Shown here: one piece after another, positions 55,694-63,526 of the stretch | Numbering within the stretch: the first letter of the stretch is position 1 | Layout: the number at the start of each line of letters is the position of its first letter | Origin: Methylobacterium sp. Leaf125 | GTDB lineage: Bacteria; Pseudomonadota; Alphaproteobacteria; Rhizobiales; Beijerinckiaceae | Assembly (NCBI RefSeq): GCF_001423085.1 | Contig: NZ_LMNU01000001.1 | Location: forward strand, 291,648 to 355,647 | DNA length: 64,000 nucleotides | Direction of reading: 5' to 3' | The notes under the pieces: model-generated | Told to the model about the DNA's origin: nothing | Databases searched by the model: none | What the model saw: only the letters and a program-made list of their open reading frames with translations | Made by a program: the position numbers and the translations under genes

Positions 55694-56164
55694 TTACTGC
55701 GCCGGCTTGACGTCGCTCGGCTTGGTTTCACCGGGCTTGATTTCGCCAGACTTGGTTTCGCCAGGCTTGATCTCGCTCTGCGGGGCGCCGGCGGCAGGCG
55801 CTTCGGCGGGCAGGAGGACGTTCTTGCTGACGTTGCCCTCGGGGCCGTACTCCCCCGCGACCGCGATGCAGGCCTTCTCGCGGTTGAGCTGCATCTGGTT
55901 CGACATCAGGGCAAACATGGTCTGCACCCGCCCGCCGAACGGGCCCCGCGGGCTGACGTCCGCGGCACGCACGTTCTGCTTCTCGAGGAGGGCGTCGAAC
56001 TCCTCCGTGCCGATGCGGTAGCCGCAGACATTGGCGGCCGCGAAGATGTAGGCGGCGAATTCCAGGGCCCGCGGCGAGGGCGCGTTGCGGATCTGGGCCT
56101 GCGCGGCGAGCGGCAGCGCGAGGCAGGTAACGAGGCCGGCGGCCAGCGGAAGGCGAGCGAACAT
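55694..56164 (-). CDS. secreted protein of unknown function with pentapeptide tail
   Basis: 156 residues with a signal peptide (PLAAGLVTCLALPLAAQAQ). The mature core has two Cys (ANVCGYRIG, KACIAVAGEYGPEG) and no recognised domain. Residues about 128-153 are five-residue units (EIKPG, ETKSG, EIKPG, ETKPS, DVKPA) encoded by a 15-bp tandem repeat, forming a charged tail. Upstream of hisG on the other side (121-bp gap); transcribed with rlmN in the same direction after a 173-bp gap. Confidence 0.75.
   Translation of the reverse strand: MFARLPLAAGLVTCLALPLAAQAQIRNAPSPRALEFAAYIFAAANVCGYRIGTEEFDALLEKQNVRAADVSPRGPFGGRVQTMFALMSNQMQLNREKACIAVAGEYGPEGNVSKNVLLPAEAPAAGAPQSEIKPGETKSGEIKPGETKPSDVKPAQ
55704..55778. 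repeat. 15-bp tandem repeat in the secreted protein tail, five units
   Basis: Units begin at 55704, 55719, 55734, 55749 and 55764; typical unit GGCTTGATTTCGCCA. Each encodes one five-residue block of the C-terminal tail. Confidence 0.9.
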
Positions 56165-56285
56165 GCGGGGGGTTTCCTCAGGCGCGGAGGCTTCACGCTC
56201 CGCTTGCGCGCTGAGATAGGCCCCGGGCGCGGCGCGTCAAACGCCCGCCCGAACACCTGCCCAAACACCTGCCTAAGCGCCCGCC

Positions 56286-57266
56286 TTAGCCGAGCCGGCC
56301 GAGCAGCCGGTCCATCAGCGGGTTGTCCGGCGTGAAGGCGTAGTCGATCTTGCGCACGTTCACGGCGCCCGCTCCGGCCTTCACCAGGGCGTCGGCGAGG
56401 TCGAACACCGCGTCGACGGGGCAGTGCAGCACCATCTCGCCGCGCCCCTCGGGTGCGCCGTAGGGCAGGGCCGCGTCGTGCAGGGCGGCGATGCCGGCCA
56501 GGTCGATGTCGCCGTCGTCCGGCATAGCGGCGCGGACCTCGCGGGTGGTGCGGGCGCGCTCCTCCGCCTGGATGCGGCCGAGGACGGCGCGCAGGGCCCG
56601 GCGCTGGGGCTCGCCCCAGGGGGCGTTCAGGGCGGCGACGAGGTTCGCTTCCGAGCGCAAGATGATCCCGTCCTCCAGGATCTTCAGGGCGTTGGCCGCC
56701 AGCGTCGCTCCCGTGGTGGTGATGTCGACGATGATCTCGGCCGAACCCGCCGCCGGCGCCCCCTCGGTGGCGCCCAGGCTCTCGACGATGCGGTAATCCG
56801 CCACGCCGTGCTCGGCGAAGAAGCGGCGCGTGAGGTTGATGTACTTCGTGGCGATGCGCAGGCGCTTGCCGTGGCGGACCCGCATCTCGGCGGCGACCTC
56901 GTCGAGGTCGCTCATGGCGCGGACGTCGATCCAGGCCTGGGGCACGGCGACCACCACGGTGGCCTGGCCGAAGCCGAGGGGCGTCAGGAGTTCGACCTGG
57001 CCGCGGGCGTCGGGCAGCGACTCGCGGATCAGGTCCTCGCCGGTGATGCCGAGATGGGCCGCCCCGCTGGCGAGCTGGGCCGCGATCTCGGAAGCCGAGA
57101 GGTACCGCACCTCGACGCCGGGCACGCCCACGAGCTTTCCGCGGTAGTCCCGCGCGCCGGTGTTCTGGGCGAGCTTGAGGCCGGCCCGGGCGAAGAAGGC
57201 GGCGGCGTTCTCCTGCAGCCGGCCCTTGGAGGGAACCGCGAGGACGAGGGAATCCGGTTCAGCCAA
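56286..57266 (-). CDS. hisG: ATP phosphoribosyltransferase HisG
   Basis: First step of histidine synthesis. 326 residues. VPSKGRLQENAAAFF, EVRYLSASEIAAQLASG and GITGEDLIRE mark the N-terminal half; the PRPP loop region is EIIVDITTTGATLAAN. The C-terminal ~100 residues (MVLHCPVDAVFDLADAL, AGAVNVRKIDYAF) resemble the regulatory domain of long-form HisG, even though hisZ is adjacent. The start is TTG at 57266 (the hisZ stop overlaps by eight bases); no ATG fits. The large open frame further upstream is a shadow of hisZ. Confidence 0.92.
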   Translation of the reverse strand: MAEPDSLVLAVPSKGRLQENAAAFFARAGLKLAQNTGARDYRGKLVGVPGVEVRYLSASEIAAQLASGAAHLGITGEDLIRESLPDARGQVELLTPLGFGQATVVVAVPQAWIDVRAMSDLDEVAAEMRVRHGKRLRIATKYINLTRRFFAEHGVADYRIVESLGATEGAPAAGSAEIIVDITTTGATLAANALKILEDGIILRSEANLVAALNAPWGEPQRRALRAVLGRIQAEERARTTREVRAAMPDDGDIDLAGIAALHDAALPYGAPEGRGEMVLHCPVDAVFDLADALVKAGAGAVNVRKIDYAFTPDNPLMDRLLGRLG

Positions 57267-58449
57267 CGGTCGCGTCCTTCTCGGTGGGGGCGTCCGCGAC
57301 GACCCGCGAGAGCCAGACGGCGCAACCGACGGCGGGCACGGGGACGGGGCTCCCGAGGTGCTGGAGCAGGCCGTCGTAGCGGCCGCCGCCCACCAGGGGC
57401 AGCTTGGGCGCATCGGGCGCCGTGCCCTCGAAGATGAAGCCGGTGTAGTAGTCGAGGTTGCGGGCGAAGCCGCCCGAGAAGCGGAAGCGCTCCACGGCCA
57501 GGCCGCGGGCGGCCATGAAGCCGGTGCGCTCCTCGAACAGGTCGAGGGCCGCATCGAGAGGCGGATGGTCGAGGCCGGCCTCCTGCACCAGGGCCCGCAC
57601 CGCGGCGGCGGCGCTGTCGGGATCACCCTCGATGGCGCGATACCGATCGATGAGGGCGCGGTTCTCGGGGTTGAGCCCGGAGCCGCCGCTCGCCTGCGCG
57701 GACGCCTTGGCGAGGAAGCGCTCCGCGATCTCGCCGGCGCTGCGGCCGCCGACCCGCGAGATGCCGGCGATCGACAGCACATCCTCCACGAAGGCGCGAA
57801 CCCCCTTCGGATCCTGGCCCTGGATCGCGGCGAGGAGCCCCGCATGGGGGTCTTCCGTGCGCAGGCCGTTGGTGACCGCGTCGAGGGACCGGCCGGCGGC
57901 CAGCGCCCGCAGGGTGCGGCGCTTGGCGGTGGGGGGCACGCTCAAGGCATCGAGCAGGGCGTCGACGAGGCCCATGTCGCCGAGGCGGACGGCGACGTCG
58001 CTGCGCCCGAGCAGGGCGAGGCCCTCCAGGGCGAGGCCGATCACCTCCGCGTCGGCGGCCGGCGTGTCGGTGCGCCCGACCGACTCGATGCCGGCCTGGA
58101 GGAACTCGTCCGGCTCGTCGCCGGCGAGCCGGAAGACCGGTCCGAGATAGCTGTAGTCGGCCCCCTGCGGGTCCTGGGGAGCGGAAAACTTCGGGGCATG
58201 CGCGAGGTGGTGGCGGCAAACCGGAATCGTGAATTCCGGGCGCAGGCAGAGTTCGCTGCCCGCGGCATCCTGCGTCACGAAGATGCGCCGGCGGATGTCC
58301 TCGCCGGACAGTTCGAGGAACGGCTCCACCGGCTGGAGCACCGGCGGCGTCACGGCGCCGTAGCCGGCCTCCTGGAAATGAGCGAGCAGGCGCAGATGCT
58401 CCTGCGATTGTTCGCCCGCGGTGCCCCCGCCTGCCTCCGGTCTCGTCAT
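57259..58449 (-). CDS. hisZ: ATP phosphoribosyltransferase regulatory subunit HisZ
   Basis: Histidyl-tRNA synthetase-like subunit that is needed with HisG in many bacteria. 396 residues; class II core marks are present ([58 protein letters not shown]), but no anticodon-binding domain follows. It overlaps hisG. The true hisS lies elsewhere (33 kb). Confidence 0.92.
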   Translation of the reverse strand: MTRPEAGGGTAGEQSQEHLRLLAHFQEAGYGAVTPPVLQPVEPFLELSGEDIRRRIFVTQDAAGSELCLRPEFTIPVCRHHLAHAPKFSAPQDPQGADYSYLGPVFRLAGDEPDEFLQAGIESVGRTDTPAADAEVIGLALEGLALLGRSDVAVRLGDMGLVDALLDALSVPPTAKRRTLRALAAGRSLDAVTNGLRTEDPHAGLLAAIQGQDPKGVRAFVEDVLSIAGISRVGGRSAGEIAERFLAKASAQASGGSGLNPENRALIDRYRAIEGDPDSAAAAVRALVQEAGLDHPPLDAALDLFEERTGFMAARGLAVERFRFSGGFARNLDYYTGFIFEGTAPDAPKLPLVGGGRYDGLLQHLGSPVPVPAVGCAVWLSRVVADAPTEKDATVG

Positions 58450-58555
58450 CGTCTCGCCTGCCGCCTCGTCGCGGGCTCTAGTAGCAACCGGGCCTGCACT
58501 TGGCGATGGCTTTCACCTGGCGATGGCTTCCGGCGACGCCGTCCGGCCCGGAACC

Positions 58556-59692
58556 CTAGACCCAGCCCTGCAATTCGCGCCGGACCACGGTCTCGATCAC
58601 CGTCATGCCGAGGTCGCTGTCGTTCAGGCAGGGGATGTAGGCGAACTGCTCGCCGCCATTGTCCTCGAAGTAGTGGCGGTTCTCGCCGTCGAGCTCCTCC
58701 AGGGTCTCGAGGCAGTCGGCGGTGAAGCCGGGCGCCACGATCGCCATGCGCTTGACGCCGCTCTTGGCGAGGGTCTGCACCGTCTCGTCGGTGTAGGGCC
58801 GCAGCCATTCCTCGTTGCCGAAGCGTGACTGGAAGGTGGTGCGCATCTTCTCCGGCGAGAAGCCCAGCGCCTCGCGGATCAGGCGTCCGGTCTTCACGCA
58901 CTGGCAATGATAGGGGTCGCCCTTGAGGAGGTAGCTCTTGGGCACCCCGTGGAACGAGGTCAGGATCACCTCGGGCTCGAAGTCGAGCTTGGCCAGGCCT
59001 TCCCGGATCGAGGTCGCCATCGCGTCGATGTAGACGGGGTCGTCGTGATAGGGCGGCGAGACGCGCACCGTCGGCTGCCAGCGCATCTGCATCAGGGCCT
59101 TGAAGGCCTGGTCGCAGGCCGTGGCCGAGGTCGCGGCCGCGTATTGCGGATAGAGCGGCACCAGCAGGATGCGGTCGCAGCCCTGGTCGAGCAGGGCCTG
59201 GATCCGCACGGAAACCTCCGGCTTGCCGTAGCGCATCGCCCAGTCGACCACGACCGAATCCCCCATGGCCGCCTGCAGGCGCTCGGCCTGGCCGCGGGTG
59301 ATCGTCTTCAGGGGGCCCTCGTCGCGCTCGTTGTTCCAGACGCTGGCATAGTCGCGGCCCTTCGGCCCCGGGCGCTTCGTCAGGATGATCAGGTTGAGGA
59401 GCGGCCACCAGATCAGGCGCGGCACCTCGATCACCCGGCGATCGGAGAGGAATTCCTTGAGGTAGCGGCGCATCGGCCAGTAGCTCGTGCCTTCCGGCGT
59501 CCCGAGATTCATCAGGAGGACGCCAACCCGGCCCCAGCGCACCGGCGGATGTTCGGCGGGCAGGCTGCCAGGTCCGGGTCCGGGTCCGGGAGCGGCTCCC
59601 GGAGCCGTGTTGGGAGCGCTTCCGGGCGCGCCCGTCTGGGTCGGGAGCGACAGTCCGTCCTGCGGGAGCGGCGGTGCGACGCGTTCGTTCAT
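58556..59692 (-). CDS. hemH: ferrochelatase
   Basis: Inserts iron into protoporphyrin IX, the last step of haem synthesis. 378 residues; the catalytic domain starts near residue 50 (GRVGVLLMNLGTPEG). ILTSFHGVPKSYLLKGDPY carries the active-site His, and VAPGFTADCLETLEEL the second site. Residues 1-50 are an Ala/Pro/Gly-rich extension with a GPGPGPG stretch encoded by a six-base repeat (about 59571-59590). ATG at 59692 is used. Divergent from the methyltransferase at 59818. Confidence 0.95.
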   Translation of the reverse strand: MNERVAPPLPQDGLSLPTQTGAPGSAPNTAPGAAPGPGPGPGSLPAEHPPVRWGRVGVLLMNLGTPEGTSYWPMRRYLKEFLSDRRVIEVPRLIWWPLLNLIILTKRPGPKGRDYASVWNNERDEGPLKTITRGQAERLQAAMGDSVVVDWAMRYGKPEVSVRIQALLDQGCDRILLVPLYPQYAAATSATACDQAFKALMQMRWQPTVRVSPPYHDDPVYIDAMATSIREGLAKLDFEPEVILTSFHGVPKSYLLKGDPYHCQCVKTGRLIREALGFSPEKMRTTFQSRFGNEEWLRPYTDETVQTLAKSGVKRMAIVAPGFTADCLETLEELDGENRHYFEDNGGEQFAYIPCLNDSDLGMTVIETVVRRELQGWV

Positions 59693-59817
59693 CGGGTTTC
59701 CGTATCGCCCTGGAGGTGAGCGCTTGAGAGCGGCGGGTTCACAAAGGTTGTGTCGTTGGGGATATCTATCTAGAGCACGGAGCCTTCCAGCGATCACACG
59801 ATGGATGAAGGCGCGAC

Positions 59818-60771
59818 ATGCCGTCTCCCCGGTACTTCCTCAACCACTTCATGCCCTTCACGGGTTATCCCTATACGGGGGGGCCGACCGCCTGCAATCT
59901 CTGCGGATCGGCGGAGTCCGTGGTGGTGGCCGAGAGCGACCGCCGGCTGAAGACCCTGAAATCCATCGCCTGCCGCCAGTGCGGCCTGATCCGCACCGAC
60001 CCGATGCCGACGCCGGCCGAGCTGGCGGACTACTACGCCAGCGCCTACCGGGCCGATTATCAGCTCGCCTTCGCGGGCGGCCCGCCGCGGGTCCACCTCA
60101 AGCGCTCGGCCCGCGAGGCGGCCTTCCGCGCCGGCCTCCTGGCGCCCAAGCTGAAGCCGGGGGCCCGGGTCCTGGATTTCGGCTCGGGATCGGGCGAGTT
60201 CCTGGCCGAGGCGCGCGCCAAGGGCTGCGAGGCGATCGGCATCGAGCCGGGTCGGGACTACGCCAACTACGCCCGCACCCATCACGGCGTCGAGGTGCTG
60301 GACGATGCCGGGGACGAGCGCTTCCCGGAGGCGCATTTCGACGTCATCACCACCCGGCACGTGCTGGAACACCTGCGCGACCCCGCCGATGTCATGGAGC
60401 GCCTGTCGCGCTGGCTGAAGCCGGACGGCGTGCTCTTCGCCGCCGTGCCCGACATGGCCACCACGGGCAAACCCGCGCACGAGCGCTTCCACTTCGCCCA
60501 TGTCCACGGCTTCGTGCGCGAGACCTTCGATCTCACCGCCCGCCGGGCCGGCCTCGTGCCGCATCCGGACTACCCGCGCGAGAACACCGCGGTGGTCTAT
60601 GCCAAGACCGATGCCCCGCCCGTGACCCTGGCCAATCCCGGCCTCGCCGAGCGCCTGGCCGTGGACCTGAAGCCGATGCCGCCCGCCGTCTTCCTGGCCT
60701 CCGGCGCCTGGCTCTGGCCGATGGTCCGCCGCAACGCCAAGGCGGTGCGCGACACCTTCGTGTCGCGCTGA
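59818..60771 (+). CDS. SAM-dependent methyltransferase with N-terminal zinc ribbon
   Basis: 317 residues. A Cys4 zinc-ribbon-like module comes first (CNLCG, Cys26/Cys29; CRQCG, Cys52/Cys55), as in C-methyltransferases of sugar or polyketide pathways; then the class I SAM domain with VLDFGSGSGEFLAEA and TTRHVLEHLRDPADV. No sugar-synthesis neighbours are present, so the substrate is unknown. Its ATG is at 59818, with a 125-bp gap to the divergent hemH. Confidence 0.88.
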   Translation: MPSPRYFLNHFMPFTGYPYTGGPTACNLCGSAESVVVAESDRRLKTLKSIACRQCGLIRTDPMPTPAELADYYASAYRADYQLAFAGGPPRVHLKRSAREAAFRAGLLAPKLKPGARVLDFGSGSGEFLAEARAKGCEAIGIEPGRDYANYARTHHGVEVLDDAGDERFPEAHFDVITTRHVLEHLRDPADVMERLSRWLKPDGVLFAAVPDMATTGKPAHERFHFAHVHGFVRETFDLTARRAGLVPHPDYPRENTAVVYAKTDAPPVTLANPGLAERLAVDLKPMPPAVFLASGAWLWPMVRRNAKAVRDTFVSR

Positions 60772-60881
60772 GGCGGCCGCGCGCCGCTTGCCGGCCGTCG
60801 TAGCCCCTTCGTGAACGGCGTCCTAGAACGCGGGATCGGGCAGCGGCATCCGGCCGCCCGCCCGATGCCCGAGACGCCGCC

Positions 60882-62420
60882 GTGACGAACCCCCACAGGA
60901 CCATTCCGAATCGCCGCCAGACCCTCGGCCTCGGGGCGGGTCTCGCCGTCGGTCTGGGCGGCCCGGCCGGGGCCGCGCCCGCGGCGGCGCCTGACCCCAC
61001 CTTCACCCTGCTCCTCGTCAACGACCTCTACCAGATGGCCGAGGTCGACGGCCGGGGCGGCTTCGCGCGCCTCGCCGCCATCGTGAAGGCCGAGCGGGCG
61101 CGGGGCGTGCCGATGCTCTACGCCCATGCGGGCGACACCCTGTCGCCCTCGCTGCTGTCGGGCTTCGACCGCGGCGCCCACATCGTCGAGCTCCTCAACC
61201 GCGCGCCGCCCGACGTGTTCGTACCGGGCAATCACGAGTTCGATTTCGGTCCCGCCACCTTCGCCGAACGCATGGGCGAGGCGAGCTTTCCCGTCCTGGC
61301 CGCCAACCTGCGCGACGGGGCCGGCCGGCCGCTGGCGGGCCTGCGCGACCGAATGCTGGTCACCCTCGGGGGCATCCGGGTCGGCGTGGTGGGCATCGCA
61401 CTGGCGAGCACGCCGGAGAAATCGCAGGCGGGCGACCTGCGCTTCGCCCCCGAGATCGAGACCCTGGCCCGCGAGGTCCAGGCCCTGCGAACGGAGGGCG
61501 TCGACCTCGTGGTGGGCGTCTGCCACACGGCCCGCGCCACCGACGACGCCATCGTGGCCGCCCGCCTCGTCGACATCCTGCTCTCGGGCCACGACCACGA
61601 CCTCGTGGTGCGCTACGACGGCCAGACCGTGATGGCGGAATCGAGCTTCGACGCCCATTACGTCACCGCCATCGACGTGACGGCGACGGTGACCGGCACG
61701 GGCCGGGATCGGCGCGTGGACTGGCGCCCGAGCTTCCGCATCCACGACTCGGCCCAGGTCACCCCCGATCCCGAGACCCTGGCGGAGGTGCAGCGCCTTC
61801 AGGGCGCGCTGTCGCGGGAACTCGACGTGCCGGTGGGCGCGACCCGTGCCCCCCTCGACAGCCGCATCGCCGCGGTGCGGGCCCGCGAGGCGAGCTTCGG
61901 CAGCCTCGTGGCGGTCGCCCTGCGGGCCGCCACCGGGGCGCAGGTCGCGATCACCAACGGCGGCGGCATCCGGGGCAACCGGCTCTATCCGGCCGGCGCG
62001 ACCCTGACCCGCCGGGACATCCTCAGCGAACTGCCCTTCGGCAACACCATCGTGCTGGTTCCGCTGACGGGCGGGCGCCTCCGCACCCTCCTCGAAGGGG
62101 CGCTGGCGGATTGGGGCCGGCCGGCGGGGCGCTTCCCGCACGTGTCCGGCCTCGTCGTCAGCGTCGATCCCGCCGCGCCGGTGGGCAAGCGGATCGTGTC
62201 GCTGACCGCGGCGGGCAGCCCCGTCGACCCGGACGCGACCTACACGGTCGCGTCGAACAACTTCCTGTACGACGGCGGCAACGGCTACGGTGACCTCGCC
62301 CGGGGCCGGACCCTGATCGGCCGGACGGACGGACAGCTCGTGGCCAATGCCGTGATGGCCTATATCCGCGCCAACGCCCCGCTCCCCGCCCCCGCGGAGG
62401 GCCGTATCCTGGTTCGCTGA
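60882..62420 (+). CDS. 5'-nucleotidase / metallophosphatase, exported
   Basis: 512 residues. A twin-Arg-type signal (NRRQTLGLGAGLAVGLGG) precedes a calcineurin-type phosphatase domain (GNHEFDFGPATF, LSGHDHDL) and a 5'-nucleotidase C-terminal domain (AITNGGGIRGN, ASNNFLYDGGNGYGDL). Position D48-L-Y50 replaces the usual DxH metal motif: Asp48 is there but the His is Tyr. GTG start at 60882. The stop overlaps the ung start by one base (TGATG). Confidence 0.9.
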   Translation: MTNPHRTIPNRRQTLGLGAGLAVGLGGPAGAAPAAAPDPTFTLLLVNDLYQMAEVDGRGGFARLAAIVKAERARGVPMLYAHAGDTLSPSLLSGFDRGAHIVELLNRAPPDVFVPGNHEFDFGPATFAERMGEASFPVLAANLRDGAGRPLAGLRDRMLVTLGGIRVGVVGIALASTPEKSQAGDLRFAPEIETLAREVQALRTEGVDLVVGVCHTARATDDAIVAARLVDILLSGHDHDLVVRYDGQTVMAESSFDAHYVTAIDVTATVTGTGRDRRVDWRPSFRIHDSAQVTPDPETLAEVQRLQGALSRELDVPVGATRAPLDSRIAAVRAREASFGSLVAVALRAATGAQVAITNGGGIRGNRLYPAGATLTRRDILSELPFGNTIVLVPLTGGRLRTLLEGALADWGRPAGRFPHVSGLVVSVDPAAPVGKRIVSLTAAGSPVDPDATYTVASNNFLYDGGNGYGDLARGRTLIGRTDGQLVANAVMAYIRANAPLPAPAEGRILVR

Positions 62421-63124
62421 TGTCCGAGACGCCCGTCGCCGACGCCCTCGCCCGCTTCCGGAGTTCGGGCTCGCCCTGGCTCGCCCTGCCGTTCTTTCAC
62501 GATGGCGCCGCCGACGCGGTGGCCGCCCGGGTCGATGCCCGCATCGCCGCCGGTGCCACCGTGCTGCCGGCGCCCGAGAACATCTTCAACGCCCTCGCGC
62601 TCACGCCCCTCGACCGGGTGAAGGTCGTCATCCTGGGGCAGGACCCCTATCCGACGCCGGGCGACGCCAACGGCCTGGCCTTCTCCTATGTCGGCCCGCG
62701 GCGGCTGCCGGCCTCGCTCAAGGTGATCCTGGCCGAGCTCGCCGAACCGGGCGCCCCGCCGGCCAAGCCCCGGACGGGCGACCTCACCCCCTGGGCCCGG
62801 CAGGGCGTGCTCCTCCTCAACGCCGCCCTCACGGTGGAGGCCGGCAAGGCCGGTGCGCACCTGCGCTACGGCTGGTCGGCCCTGACCGACCAGGCGGTCT
62901 CGGCGGTCTCGGCCCGCCCGGAGCCGGCAGTGTTCCTGCTCTGGGGCGCCCAGGCGCGGGCGCGCGCCGCCCTGGTGGAGGCCGGCCGCCACGGCATCGT
63001 CGCATGCGGCCATCCCTCGCCGCTCAACCGTGCGCGGGATTTTCCCGGCTCGCGCCCGTTCGACGCCGCCAATGCCTGGCTGTCGGCCCACGGCGTCGCC
63101 CCGATCGACTGGCAGCTCGGCTGA
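62420..63124 (+). CDS. ung: uracil-DNA glycosylase
   Basis: Removes uracil from DNA. 234 residues. GQDPYPTPGDANGLAFS (catalytic Asp75) and the late HPSPLN (catalytic His) are intact; the latter is usually HPSPLS. LNAALTVEAGKAGAH and LLWGAQAR complete the family motifs. Start overlaps the nucleotidase stop by one base. Confidence 0.95.
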   Translation: MSETPVADALARFRSSGSPWLALPFFHDGAADAVAARVDARIAAGATVLPAPENIFNALALTPLDRVKVVILGQDPYPTPGDANGLAFSYVGPRRLPASLKVILAELAEPGAPPAKPRTGDLTPWARQGVLLLNAALTVEAGKAGAHLRYGWSALTDQAVSAVSARPEPAVFLLWGAQARARAALVEAGRHGIVACGHPSPLNRARDFPGSRPFDAANAWLSAHGVAPIDWQLG

Positions 63125-63206
63125 GGGCCGGGGGGGTGTCGTGCCTTCAGAGCGGACCCTGCTTGGCGAATTCCGAGAACACGGCCCGCAGGACCTTCAG
63201 CCGGCC

Positions 63207-63497
63207 CTAGTAGGATTGCTTCAGACAGTCCACGTCGGCGCCGCAGGCGCGGCGCTCGGTGAGCCAGGCTTCCTGGTCCTCGCGCAGCTTGGCATTGCCG
63301 CCCATGGGCAGCATCGCCCGCAGGATCTCGAAGCGGGTCGCCATCTCCACGTCGCGGTCGTTGAGGGGCAGGTGGGCGCAGATCGCCTTCTCGTCGGCGG
63401 ACTCCGCCTTCTCGCAGGAGAAGCTCGCGGCCTCGGCCGAGCCGGCCGCGAGGACGAGGAGCAGGCCGCCGAGCAGCGGGCGGAGAATCGTCACCAT
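63207..63497 (-). CDS. LprI-like (DUF1311-type) periplasmic protein
   Basis: 96 residues with a signal peptide (RPLLGGLLLVLAAGSAEA). The mature part resembles the lysozyme-inhibitor LprI N-terminal domain: FSCEKAESADEKAICA, LREDQEAWLTERRACGADVDCLKQSY, with four Cys likely paired. The family is often annotated as lysozyme-inhibitor-like; the real role here is unknown. It lies between ung and maf, 29 bp after maf's stop region on the same strand. Confidence 0.8.
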   Translation of the reverse strand: MVTILRPLLGGLLLVLAAGSAEAASFSCEKAESADEKAICAHLPLNDRDVEMATRFEILRAMLPMGGNAKLREDQEAWLTERRACGADVDCLKQSY

Positions 63498-63526
63498 GGA
63501 GCAGGCCTCGCGCGGTCGGAGAAACG

